Of a stretch of 20,596 bases of DNA, positions 1 to 10,448 are shown in pieces. The DNA comes from Paramacrobiotus richtersi. Taxonomy: Eukaryota > Tardigrada > Eutardigrada > Parachela > Macrobiotidae. Positions within the stretch are counted from its first letter, which is position 1; each line of letters begins with the position of its first letter. The position numbers and the translations under genes were made by a program. The stretch spans positions 1-20,596 of the forward strand of contig JAQGAU010001210.1 of NCBI GenBank assembly GCA_034698045.1, read 5' to 3'. Under the pieces are notes generated by a model, which had not been told where the DNA came from, ran no database searches, and saw only the letters and a list, made by a program, of their open reading frames with translations.

Positions 1-2656
1 TCCACCACATAGAACCGGATGGCCTGGTTACTGCCCTGCTTCAGAATGGTCGCTGTCACGCCCTGGTAGGTGCCTTTGATACCTGAAGAAAAGGGGCACT
101 GTCACGTTGTTGAATTAATGATGATCTTCCACAACGACGCAGAATGTACTGTTACCCCGAATACAACTCTACTGTCTCTGATATCATTAGACCGTTAAAA
201 AGCTGTTGCTCTTCTTCGACGGGACTTTTCAGAAGAAAATATAGAGCTAAACAGACTGCTTATTCGGTCGATTACCGGACATGGAAACTGCTTTAAAATT
301 TACTAGTCTTAATCTACTAATCTTACATACAGTCAACAAAACTCAAGAAAACTGCCAGCTACTGCACAAAGGCATGAAGGCCGCACACAAGCCAATGCAT
401 TCCAGGTCCAAAAATATTTCGTCAACATAGTCAACATAAGATAAGCAAAGTACTTATTCGCACTCTCATTCTCCATACGTTTTGAAAATCAAGGATAACT
501 ACAAACTTGTAAATGATAAAACATCGCGCTATCGGCAAAAATAAAGAAACGAAAGAGCCAACTAAACAAGGGATCGAATAAAAGAACCACGTCATAAGAA
601 AATCAGCATAGATACTTCTATTTCCCAAAACGGTTTACAAACAAATTTCAAGTGAAAAAAACGCTAAGGCAATAATGTTTATGGCACTAAATAGTGGTAT
701 ATGTACTGAATAAAATTCACTCTACATAGTAAAAGTAACCACTCAAGATGTCACGAAACGCCGAGAGGAACGAATGTACTGATAACCGGTGGAAAGATCT
801 TAACCTGGAGTCTTACCCTGTTCGCGAACGATGGTGCGGACACCGTGAAAGAAGCCCTTGTACCGGGGCACCGGCTGATTTTGGTCATGGATGAACTTGA
901 CTTTGACGGTCTCCATGGGGGTGACGGCGAAGATGGCCTCACAGATGCCGGCGCCCATGCCGCACAGGAGGCGCTTACCCGGACTGAGGTTGCCCTTGGC
1001 GTCCACATTGCGCTTCTTGAACTCCTCGAAGGCACCGAAGCGGACGGCCGACTTGGGAATGGACCCGTAGACCAGCACACTCAACCCACGGTACAGCCCG
1101 CCCACACCGTGCCCCTTCACCGTCTGCCGCACACAGTCCACTACGCCTGCATACCTGTAGGAAACATGAACATTTTATCGATTTAATTAGCTTTAGCAAA
1201 CAAAAATGCGTGCGTTGTGCATGATAATCGGCCTGTGGAAAGGTACAAAAAAAGCAAAAAACTTGTCCAATTTATTTTACAATGAATGAGCATGAAAGCA
1301 CGAGCATATTAACAAAACGTTACGAGCAAAATTTATATTTTAAATATAATTAAATAAATTTTTAAAAAACTTTTAAAACCTTTCAAAAATTTTTAAAAAT
1401 TACGAAAATTTTATTTCAAACGAAAATTATATTTTAAACGGAATTAAACTGCACAAAATGAATTGAGAAAACTATATCCCGTTAAAGATTCCCTCCTGGA
1501 AACTTTTATTGAAAAGGGTACGTTTCACGGATCTGTTAAGAGTCGTCATAAAGCGAAGCTGCTGAGTGAGCCAAAAGAAAGGAGAATCTAATTATTCTAA
1601 CAGAACCAAACACGTAAAAATAACCCAGAAAAATTAATGATCTTGAAGAGGATTCATACGTATCAGAAAATTTAAAACCAAAAAATCACTTTCTATACAG
1701 CAAAACTGAAAAAAATAATATAAAAAGCGCTTACTAAGTTAACAAATATAATCAATAAAAAAAATTGAGCAGCAGCATACGAAATGTACGTCAACCGGAA
1801 ACGAGCCCATGTTCATTCATGAGCAAGACAACCCCCGTAGGCTACACTTGTGCGTAATTTGCATAGCTCATCTTGACGATCGCATCCCAAGACAAGAAAT
1901 CGAACAAATCGATTTCTACCAACTGTAGAGCAACAAGATTCTCGTATTCTGTCGGTGGTCTTTCTGTGCTAGACCAAGAACTTGTTACACAATAATGTTT
2001 TAACGACTTACTTGGGTTTCGTTGAGCGTTCATCCAGTTGCAGTTGTGTCTTGACATATTCTGTGGGGAATGTGATGCACTACGAAAAAAACATCACCCG
2101 TTAACGAAGAGAAAAGAATTCAGCTGCATCTAAGATTCTAATGCATAAACGCACACAACAGCAGAAACAAGCTATAAATTTGAAAAATTCAAGCACAAAT
2201 ATTTTCCGCTGCAATGCAACCAGCACTATCGCCAACTGTAAACGCCGAAATAATAACAGAAATTATAATAATTTAAAATAATAATGTGAAATAATTTGAT
2301 GATCTCGCTAATGACACAAAATACAAAAATAAATAACAAAAATTATCAAAAGTAAAATGGAAACAATTATCATGAATTATGTACGTCACCCGTTCGGTCG
2401 GAATTAATATGTACCGACAATAAATTGATCATTTTACGGTGGCTGATATACTTACAATTTCAATGCCTCCCGTTATCCCACCAGCCACGATCCCCTTCAG
2501 TGCCTTGTGGGACGGCACAAGGGATGAAAAGACCGATGTGGGTGCAGGGGGTTCCGGTGGACTGATCAGATTGCGGATTTCCGTGACAAATTCGGGTAGT
2601 TGGGGCTGCGGTTGGTCCTGGTCGGAGACCATGGGTGAGCTCTCCAGGACGACCAT
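1..2656 (-). CDS. SLC25A1: Mitochondrial citrate (tricarboxylate) carrier, SLC25A1-type; 5' four exons, 3' end outside window
   Basis: The protein exchanges mitochondrial citrate for malate across the inner membrane, feeding cytosolic acetyl-CoA. Coding exons on the minus strand are 2656-2456, 2079-2012, 1154-817 and 82-1 (partial), joined by GT-AG introns with consistent phases (0, 2, 1). About 229 residues are visible. Repeat 1 has GGITGGIEI followed by [18 protein letters not shown] (carrier motif PxExxK across intron 1). Repeat 2 has [12 protein letters not shown], a glycine-rich helix [12 protein letters not shown] and [13 protein letters not shown]. Exon 4 has [21 protein letters not shown], the signature of citrate carriers rather than other SLC25 members. 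The third repeat lies off the left edge. The start is the first ATG in frame (2656); a TGA lies upstream in frame near 2731, but a spliced 5' exon is possible. The 50 or so residues before the first repeat are Pro/Gln-rich and acidic, unlike a basic presequence. Family identification is secure; exact start is not. Confidence 0.93.
1328..1440. repeat. AT-rich low-complexity tract in intron 2 of the citrate carrier gene
   Basis: Nearly pure A/T sequence made of runs of T and A separated by short spacers such as ttttaaaa and attttaaa. It lies inside the 857-base intron between exons 2 and 3. I see no coding potential and no clear repeat unit. Confidence 0.6.
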
Positions 2657-2990
2657 CCCGTTGAAATAATCCACAACCTGACGGTCCTTGCCCCTGCACA
2701 AACTGGAACCTGACTGTCGATTGTGCAATCAAATCTGCACGCCGCTTCGATCTTCGACCTTCACGGTTGATGCCTCAGGCGACGTTAGTCATTAAAGCGC
2801 GGAAAGACGTGGAAAAAGAATAAAAATATATCGTCAAGACACAAAAGTCAAAACCGAGAATGGGCAGATGCAAACTGGTGAACGGCGCATATTCGTGTAG
2901 TAGCGTGACGATGTGCGCCATCTAGAGATGCCCCGGAACAGAAGCTGCAGATGGACGGCTTCGACACGATCCGCCACCAGAATAATAATC
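2657..2990. other. 5' flank of the citrate carrier gene, no gene seen
   Basis: Upstream of the carrier ATG on the minus strand. The frame stays open from about 2728 to the ATG, and possible splice acceptors (cag) lie in this stretch, so a non-coding 5' exon further upstream cannot be excluded. No TATA box or other gene recognised. Confidence 0.4.
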
Positions 2991-3540
2991 AATGAGCCTT
3001 CACCAATTGAGCAGTAGGGCGCTGTAATGCCCTGACTACAGGGAACTGATTTGCAAAGTGGATGCAATCGATTGTTTCTCCCGTAGACTTCTATGCTATT
3101 GGCAATTTCTGTAACTTGATTACATTGCCGTTGTTACTGACCCACTATAGCTCAAAAGATAGATAAAAAAATTTGGTTAGTAGTCACAACTACTATTTTG
3201 AATTGTTGGTTCGAAAGAAAAGAGCTGTGAACGTTTCCAGTTAGCACAGAAGTCTACGAGGGGTCTGTGCAACGGCCTCGTAGACTTCTATGTTAACTAA
3301 AGACGGCCATAACTTCTTCCTTTCCTACCAATAGCTCAAAATAGTTGTAGAGACTACCAACCAAATTTTTTTCTCTATCTTTTGAGCTATAGTGCGTCCA
3401 TTTTGAGAGCACTGGAGTAAAGTTACAGAAATGGCCCACAACATAGAAGTCTACGAGAGAAACAGTGCACTGCATCCAGTTTGGAACAATAGAGTGCGCA
3501 AGCGTGCGAGTGCATTCTCAATTGGTGAGGGTTCATTGCC
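2991..3540. repeat. Long nested foldback repeat (MITE-like)
   Basis: A left arm of about 270 bases (2991-3260) is matched by an inverted right arm (3276-3540) around a 15-base centre. By eye the arms agree at roughly three positions in four, with identical blocks such as ctatagctcaaaagatag and aaaaaaatttggtt. Inside it, a 14-mer (cgtagacttctatg) occurs four times: 3082-3095, inverted near 3247-3260, 3279-3292, and inverted at 3442-3455. Thus each arm contains a unit of about 180 bases that itself has terminal inverted repeats. This is the architecture of two MITE-like copies inserted or duplicated in opposite orientation. No transposase reading frame is present. No target-site duplication was confidently found. 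Confidence 0.8.
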
Positions 3541-4355
3541 CGTTTTTTGGCACCAACATCATGCAGTGACACCCTCCTTGTGTACGTACATACGGGAAGC
3601 TGACTTCCCAGCTGGGACGCTATAAGCGAACTTTCTACCTTCATCGAATGTCAAAGGTCAGTTTGTTTCGTAGCTTCTACTGTTCTTTTATATTGACCAC
3701 ATTACCGCAACCGGCGCAACGTACTTAAGTACTGAAATTCCGGACACTTCGAAGTTCGAAGTCTCCGGAACTGCAGCTGTTGCGGCAAATAATGTACAAT
3801 TTCACGTGCATAGAGTAGAAGTGTAATAAATTATAAGTTGCACTATTAAATATTAATATCCTATTTTTACGTAATTAATTACGACAGGCTAGGTACAATT
3901 TCGTATATACGTACCCTGCAGACAGCACTGCCGGTTCAACCGTTCAAGGCGGATATGTACATGGATTTGAAATTGTATTTTAACTTGTTTGATTGCAAAT
4001 AAACAGATTTATTTTGTCATTGTGTAACAACATTGCACAATTCAATATTTAACAAAAATTACCACTACTTCTAGTACTTGCATACTAACATAAGTATTAA
4101 TACTGGAAGTTAATATTATGATAATTATATACCGTCACACCGAGTAATTATAAAATAATATTATGGTATTAAGCAAAATCCAAGCGTTCCGGGCGGCTGC
4201 AGTACGTATCGCAGAACCGCAAAGCATACCCCTCGAGATGCGGTGGTCAACCACATGCACCACGCAATATTGGCGAACAACTGATACAAGAGTGTGCGCA
4301 CAAGTTTGGCAGTACGACTTTTTCCATTTGCTTGTGATCGTCTATAATTGTTACG
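3541..4355. other. Spacer upstream of the EAF6 homologue
   Basis: AT-rich non-coding stretch between the foldback repeat and the plus-strand EAF6-like gene. It contains the palindrome at 3738-3770 and a CACGTG E-box core at 3803-3808. No strong TATA box was seen close to the gene. The open frame 4163-4483 has no protein-like features and overlaps the true gene in another frame. Confidence 0.5.
3738..3770. repeat. Near-perfect 33-base palindrome
   Basis: Sixteen-base arms around a single central G at 3754. Fifteen of sixteen pairs match; only 3745/3763 (C/C) does not. The outer parts read ttccgga and tccggaa, the core ttcgaagttcgaa. It lies 586 bases before the ATG of the EAF6-like gene and about 1.1 kb upstream of the citrate carrier start. 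It may be a binding site for a dimeric factor or a transposon remnant; function unknown. Confidence 0.7.
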
Positions 4356-6147
4356 ATGGCAGATTTTTTTCCAACTCATTTCAGCATGGGAGAGCGCAAT
4401 TCCCATGCAAAACTACATGCCATCGCGACAATCGGTTTCGACATTCCTGCCGTAGAATCCTATATCGATACAGTCCAGACTGACGGCCGTGGCCCATTGA
4501 TTCCGCTCGTTGACAATTCCGTAAAACCCAAACAAACCGAAGCTCCCCAGCCCTGTTTGATGGATCATCCCAAACTCCTCTCCACCAACTTTCATTTTCT
4601 CAAGGGTATCGACACCCATCATTCCGCGCTGTCCCAGGAAATGGTTTTCGCGGAGGCCGTCGCCACACGGAACAACCCCACGACCCTGGAGAACCTCCGG
4701 ACCAAACTCACCTGCCTTCCTCCCAACTTTTCCTCCTTCACCCCGGAGCAACAGGAAGCCTTCTGTCGCTTGGTGGACGCGGCGGAGATCAAGCAAACGT
4801 TAAAGTATGAACTGAAGAGAAAGGAGAAAGTCATCCGGGATCTGGAGCTGAAGTACCTGACGACGGATTTCGGGTTGGGGAATGTGGTGCACGGGTGGGA
4901 TCTCTCCAGCCCCGGGGTAAACTACACGCCGAACGACCGTGGTAATCATCGACGAAAGATTAAGGACGCGGATCGCATCTTCTCGGCCTCCTCGGTCATG
5001 TCGTTCATCAGTGCTACGAGGCTCTCCCGCGCCAAACAGATGGAATCCAAGAAGAAAAAACGAGAAATTGAGAAGATTAGACGTTTACGGAAGAAACAGA
5101 TGAATCTCCAGCGGCAGCGACTGAATGCCGTGCGGGAGAAGGAGCCCGAGAGTGATGAGGAGTCCGTCACGATGGGTGATGATGCGTTCTCGTTTGAAAG
5201 GGCTCTTCGAGAGGAAAAACGTAGCGAGGTTCCGGGAAGCGTTGAGAAAGCCGTTTTCAAGAAAAAGAGCGTGAGTGATGTTAGGAAAATGAAATTTTCT
5301 GGGGAGCGGGAGATGCCCAGTAGTGGAAAGAATTTCATGTTGCTTCCTGCGCCACCGCCAAGAATGTGCAAAAGTACTCCTGTGGGGAAACACGAGAAGC
5401 CTGTGATTGAGACGGGACATCGGCTGAGGACGCTGTTGACGAATAAGACTCCGCTTCCTGCTACGGGTGCTTTTTCAGGGGTAAGTCAGTCTCACTTCTC
5501 AGCCAATTTGTACTTTGATTTCTTTGGAATTATTCTATAGAATGGATGAACAAGGTGCTTCTTTCGAAATCTTCGTTAATTTTTTAATGATTGGCAGTAC
5601 GTTTAGTAACTGCAGAACGTGGGATTTTATTATGCTCAGTCAGATTTACAAGATTTTCATGTTTGAAAGTGAAGTTTGATGAAAATCGATGTCTTTCAGT
5701 TGTTATGAAATGTATTTTGGGTTTATCTTATTATTATTGCCTTTTTGTTAATAATAATTTATTTGTCTTTTATTTAATTATGATATGAAATTCTTTTCTG
5801 ACTTATGGGAAATTACTATGGTCAGTATTATCTGCTTATCTGAGAATGTATCTGGCGAGCGAGTTAATGGATATTTTCGTTACTGTTATTTACAACGTTA
5901 TTTTCCTAATTTTCCTGCAATGTAGAATGGCTCGGACAGTCCGGCACCGCATCGTGACCACCCGGGCAGTATCAGATTGAAGATTTTCAAGTCGCACAAC
6001 GGGATCCAGGCGGAGAGCAGTGAGATTCCGCCCAGTCCCGCCGCCTCCTTATCGGCACTGGACAGCAATCCGGAAACGCCCAGCTCCCTCGGTGGCGTGT
6101 CCAAGCGTCAACGCGGTCGTCCGAAAAGCCGTGTTGCCGAACCATAG
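4356..6147 (+). CDS. MEAF6: EAF6/MEAF6-family histone acetyltransferase complex subunit with C-terminal AT-hook
   Basis: EAF6 proteins are small accessory subunits of NuA4/TIP60 and of MYST acetyltransferase complexes with BRPF or JADE scaffolds and ING readers, in the nucleus. Exons are 4356-5480 and 5926-6147 (448 aa); the donor GGG|gtaagt and acceptor tgtag|AAT join in phase 0. The start is the first ATG after an in-frame TGA at 4335. Residues about 143-216 match the family: a leading helix (EIKQTLKYELKRKEK), then YLTTDFGLGNVVHGWD and DADRIFSASSV, which correspond to the YLE-T...GNIIRGWD and AERLFSKSSV blocks of human MEAF6. Residues 224-265 are a Lys/Arg-rich helix, probably coiled coil and nuclear targeting; 266-285 are acidic and Ser-rich. 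RQRGRPKSR (436-444) is an AT-hook core. Vertebrate MEAF6 is about 200 aa, so this protein has large extra ends of unknown function. Domain call is strong; the gene symbol denotes homology, not proven orthology. Confidence 0.82.
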
Positions 6148-6424
6148 TCACCGGGAATGGCGATATGTCTTTTTTTTCTGTACAGTTTTTGAATGTCGAT
6201 TTCTTCTTGACTTAGTATCTTCCTTTTATATGCACAGTTTGGTGATAGATGGAATGTTGGATTTCGTGCCTTTTCAGTTTTCTGCATTATTTTGAGTTTT
6301 ACCTGGCTCATTCATTTGATGCCTGATTTCTCTAATCCTGCCTTTTTCACTGGGTTATATTTCGGAACAATGTAAAAATTTGTGGTGTAAGATGATACGA
6401 TCTGTGTTCTTCACTTTGAAACAC

Positions 6425-6430
6425 ATTAAA
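6425..6430 (+). terminator. Candidate poly(A) signal ATTAAA for the EAF6-like gene
   Basis: Common variant hexamer 278 bases past the TAG at 6147. A canonical AATAAA lies further on at 6668-6673, so the true 3' end is uncertain. Confidence 0.3.
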
Positions 6431-6583
6431 TATGAACGTGGACTGCGAAAGATGAAAGTACATATACAGTAGCTCATGATTGACAAAAAATTAAACAAAA
6501 ACAAATTTATAATCAGGAAAGATAAAGCAGACAAAATAGCAGCTGCGAGGATATGAAATGAAAGCTGAACTCTGTGGATAAGT

Positions 6584-6589
6584 TTTATT
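6584..6589 (-). terminator. Candidate poly(A) signal AATAAA for the first SLC22 gene
   Basis: Canonical hexamer on the minus strand about 190 bases past the TAA at 6780. Position and sequence fit, but no transcript evidence is available. Confidence 0.4.
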
Positions 6590-6779
6590 TCTGCCATCTC
6601 TGAATTATCTGAATGTGGACGACAAAAAGGTCCCTTTGAAAAACAGTTACAAATCTCTGAGCAAATCAATAAATTCTGTGCAAAGGAACAGGAAAAGTCG
6701 ATTACTGAACAATAACTAACAACCAACCGAGTTCCGGGTATAAACTATCATAAACATATAACCCATAACTACAGTCACC

Positions 6780-9700
6780 TTAGGCAGACATATCGTCTAC
6801 ACGAATTGAGCCATGCCCGTTGAGCAGCACTCTGCCTTCAGCCAGACTAATCGCCTGCTTTTCCACCCCCACCACCCGTTTCTTCCTGGGAACGAGGGAC
6901 ATCCTCTCCATGCAGGTCATCCCCTTCCCAAACTCCTCCCCCTCCTCCAGCGTTTCAGGTAGCGCCGTGTTGGCTGTCTCCGGGAGGATCAGCGTGGTCC
7001 CGCCCCCCACAATCGCTAACATCCCGAAGATGATCAACGGCACGTAAATGTAATGTCGGGCCAAGTGCGAGATGATCGGACTGATACACAGGCCAATGGC
7101 GGAGACCGTCTGGGTTAGGGACGCCCCCGCGCCCCGTACAACGGTCGGGAACAACTCCGAGGCGACCAGATCGGTGACAAAGAAGGAACATGTGATGCAG
7201 AATTTGGACAGGAGGAAGAAGATGACCAAAACGGTCTGGTTGGCGGTGGACATCATAGCGGCCGCGACGATACTGAAAACCCCGCCGGCCACCATAGTGG
7301 ACATGAGGATCAGCCGGCGGCCGAAGCGGTTCAGTGTGAAGTACAGGATCAAGTAGGAAGGCAGCTCCACCAAGGCACCCAATAGGAAACTTAAATGCTC
7401 ATCACCGAGATGCGGTACGAAGAAGTTGAGGCCGTTGTATACGGCATAGTTGCTGAAGGAGTTGAAGACGATCACGATGGTCTTGGTGCGGAGGTTAGGT
7501 GTTCGGAAGAGATCGAGGAGACTGTATCGCGTATGGTGTTCTTCCTGTTCCCGGGCGAGTTTGTACCGTTCGTACCACCGATCGACTTGTTTGTCGGTCA
7601 GTATCACACCTGAAAGTACCAGATTGGATTGATATAAAGTCACGAATTTGCATAGCTATACACTGCACCACAAAACAGTACATGCAAGTAACCATGCAAG
7701 TCGTCGCATATTCCGGAAAAAATAAGCTAAGGTAAACAACATGCTGCTGTCCTTATGGACAAATGTTTATTAATTGGTTTTCTGAAATCTGTTATTCAGG
7801 CTTTGGGAAATCAATGTTTATCTGCAATAATTATTTATGGATTAATATCAGACACGTGCGCATGTACAGGATACGTGACACAGTTTTACAACTAGGTTTC
7901 TGTTGGAAATTGTCCTACGTAGCTAAAGAATGGAGCTGTCCAGTCATTTCCATAACATTTCAAATCCCACGACTATCAAACAATAAACTTTTTCTAGAAA
8001 ATCTAATACCAAAAGTTTTTACCGTTGCACTTGGCGATTTTCCGGACAATCCCCATCATCTCATCGAACCTCCCCTGTGACATAAGCCAGCGCGGCGACT
8101 CGGGCAACAACCACCACCAAAACACAAACATCGAAAACGGCAACGTCACAGCCAACTGTAACGGAATCCAGCTCCGTATGAAAAACGCCACGGCCGCCAC
8201 CCCCACCACCCCGAGCGTATAGAACACGGACATTGTCACGCCGACCGGTGCCCGCTTCGTCGGCCCGATCATCTCCAACCCCATAATCAACGGCAGGATC
8301 CACACCGGGACAATGGTCAGCCCGTTGAGAAAGCGAATACAGCAAAATATCACAAAGTTGGACGCGGCCGTGGTCAACAATCCGCTGACCAACTGCAGTA
8401 CAGCGGCCACGTAAAACGCCCGCTTCCGTCCGAACCGATCGCCCAGATACCCGAACAACAGCGAGCCAAACAGCGTCCCCAGAGTGTGGATCTCCAGGGA
8501 CAGGGTCGGGAAGAAGTCCCTGGAGCAGACCAGATTCCACTCGGTGACGACGGTGGAGTGGTAGACTGATTGGTTATAATCCCAGCCATACCGGCAGCTT
8601 ATGGTCGGGGTGGTGTTAGCGCGAAAGGTGAAGATCTGGGTGGAGTTGGTGTAGTCCAGGTCGTACATTTCGCATTTACTGGGCTCCCCATTGTCGTTAT
8701 TTGGAATGAAGGACTGGAGGTGGTGGGATGTGAGGTTGTGCTGAGTGCGGTTGATGGGGATGTGGCACGAGTGGTCGGGTGTGCCGACGGAAAACAGCTA
8801 CGAGATGTAGAACGATAGTGAGATATTTCAAAATGTGGGGATTGGGTAACCTAATTGGAGCTCATATTAATAGATCCAGACCGTTTTGCATGATACGTAA
8901 GGCAATACAGTAGGGTTCTTGTACCGGTCTGAAGGAATGCCAAGCTTATTATACTCTAGATCTGATGTTCATAGTTCACTTGCAAGTTAGACGTATACGT
9001 ACCCACATACTTATCTAATTGTTAACTATGGAAAGAGTAGCACACAATAATTTTTTTAAATATTTTACAAAATGATTGCACGCTGTGCGTGTTATTGTTT
9101 CCAAACGATATCATGCAGTACCAACGACTTACAATATGAATATAGATAGTATATTATAGATTTAGATATAGTAAGTTCCTGGCAGTACACATTAGAGAGA
9201 ACACAATAGCTGCAACTACAGATATATAATTTCACTGGAACGTTAACGACTCCTGTACGTAGTGCCTTGACTCCTGGAAAACGCTGGATCGTATTTACTA
9301 CGGTATATGTACTGCACATGATTATATCACTTACATTTTACAAATTATCATACATTACCGCATAATATTTGGGAAGATTGTTACAGTATAATTGTATATT
9401 TAATGTGGGAGATTTCAGCGACAAAGGCCCACTGAATATTTGTACGACAGTAGGTCATTCTGTCACTGTCGAATCTCTTACTAAAAATATACATGGGAAC
9501 AGAAAGGATACTCGGGATAATTGACTAATATGCAATAACTTAAATGCCTGTCGAAAACATAATAATACGTCTCAGGTACAGCGCAACAACGGAAATTAGT
9601 TGTGGTACTGGTGCCAGAGCGCGTACCGTAATTTCGTGCGATTATAACACCTCCGTTAATTTTAATGACAGCCATAAATCTTATTGGATTACCTGAGAAA

Positions 9701-9809
9701 ACCCGTGAAATCCTCCTGGCAAACAGGCCGGTAATATGACAAATGTGAACAATAGTTTCTGATAACGACCAAATTCTCCAATATCCTTGAGAATGACATC
9801 AAAATCCAT
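6780..9809 (-). CDS. SLC22-family organic ion transporter (paralogue A, complete, 573 aa)
   Basis: A twelve-helix major facilitator carrier of the plasma membrane. Exons are 9809-9693, 8797-8023 and 7609-6780; intron phases are 0 and 1. Exon 1 (39 codons) was found by homology: MDFDVILKDIGEFGRYQ begins as SLC22 proteins do and ends at HGFSQ. The loop between helices 1 and 2 (about 45-125) has Cys residues and five N-glycosylation motifs (N55, N60, N90, N100, N114). Other landmarks are VVTEWNLVC, GDRFGRKR (158-165), LLPESPRWL (269-277), ELFPTVVRG (449-457) and LILPETANTALPETLEEGEE (505-523 and on). A tail of about 50 residues follows. Length matches the family (about 550). At the helix 11 position that is Asp in cation and Arg in anion/carnitine members, this protein has Ala468. 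Substrate unknown. A same-strand paralogue lies 4.3 kb upstream. Confidence 0.93.
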
Positions 9810-9840
9810 CCCCACCAAAAAAGGGGGATGAAACACGCAT
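9799..9840 (-). promoter_or_regulatory. Possible overlapping upstream ORF of SLC22 paralogue A
   Basis: An ATG at 9840-9838 opens a 13-codon frame that ends with TGA at 9801-9799, running across the main ATG (9809-9807) in another frame. If the transcript begins upstream of 9840, it would reduce initiation at the main ATG, which has a G-rich context with G at +4. The transcription start is not known. Confidence 0.35.
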
Positions 9841-10431
9841 CCAACACTTGCCCCCGATCAATTCCACGTACGTCGATATATCAGTATGTACTAATTTGTA
9901 AGATTGCGCAATCAATCCGGCCCACTTGAATCAACAGCCCACACTGTTTACCAAACAAATCCTCGTCCTTCACACGATTATTTCTCATAAACACGCAGTT
10001 AAAACTACACAAGTGAGGGACTAGGAGTTTGGTTTGTGTCTATTGATATCAGGCTCAGTCTGAAAATGGAGCTCAACCGAGGCAGATGCGTAGCATATAG
10101 CATGTGCGGCGGCATGCTCACTAACGGTAATGCGCTGATTGCTGATACAGCTGACGCCAGATTACGTACCGTGCATAACGGTGCATTCACTGGGGCTGAA
10201 TGCGGTTATCATTCTGGTTCGCCTTCTAATCAGTGTTTATTAATTTCCAACAAGGTTAACAGCATAATCTACCATAAATAGGTGGATTGTTCTAATAATA
10301 AGTGTGATCGTGCGCACGCCAGATTAATGCTTCGGATAATGCCGGTACCCCAGCGTTTCTGTAGTATCATTATTGGGGAGTGTTCTTCAAATTAAATTTC
10401 CCGCAAATCACCGTGGAGGCGTACGCGTTCG

Positions 10432-10448
10432 CTATATAAAGCTAAATT
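10432..10448 (+). promoter_or_regulatory. TATA-like 17-mer, copy 1
   Basis: ctatataaagctaaatt, identical to 10985-11001 while the flanks differ. It contains TATATAAAG, a strong TATA-box match on the plus strand. No convincing gene follows it. Confidence 0.35.

Larger units (their letters stand above)
6148..6779. other. Convergent 3' spacer between the EAF6-like and first SLC22 genes
   Basis: Holds the 3' UTRs of both neighbours. Candidate poly(A) signals are ATTAAA at 6425-6430 on the plus strand (EAF6-like gene) and AATAAA read on the minus strand at 6589-6584 (SLC22 gene). A second plus-strand AATAAA at 6668-6673 would make the transcripts overlap tail to tail. The open frame 6355-6726 on the minus strand has no family features. 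Confidence 0.45.

Noticed and set aside
3205-3225. ggttcga resembling a tRNA B box
   Set aside because: No matching A box or cloverleaf; it lies inside the foldback repeat.
2834-3625. Peptides on opposite strands (2834-3067 minus, 3431-3625 plus) that share the string SIGEGSL
   Set aside because: The shared string simply reflects the inverted arms of the foldback repeat; no evidence of a protein.
3745-3763. Heat-shock element within the palindrome
   Set aside because: The GAA and TTC units are not separated by the two-base spacing required of a canonical element.
4163-4483. 106-codon plus-strand open frame just before and over the EAF6-like start
   Set aside because: No domain, composition unlike the neighbouring proteins, and it overlaps the well-supported gene in another frame.
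4946-5371. 141-codon minus-strand open frame opposite the EAF6-like gene
   Set aside because: Antisense of the Lys/Glu-rich coding exon; it has no family features.
6355-6726. 123-codon minus-strand open frame in the convergent spacer
   Set aside because: AT-rich, with no motif and no splice link to the SLC22 gene, whose stop at 6780 is well placed for the family length.
8061-8540. 159-codon minus-strand open frame inside SLC22 paralogue A
   Set aside because: It is a shadow frame of exon 2, which encodes the transporter landmarks FGRKR and PESPRWL in the correct frame.
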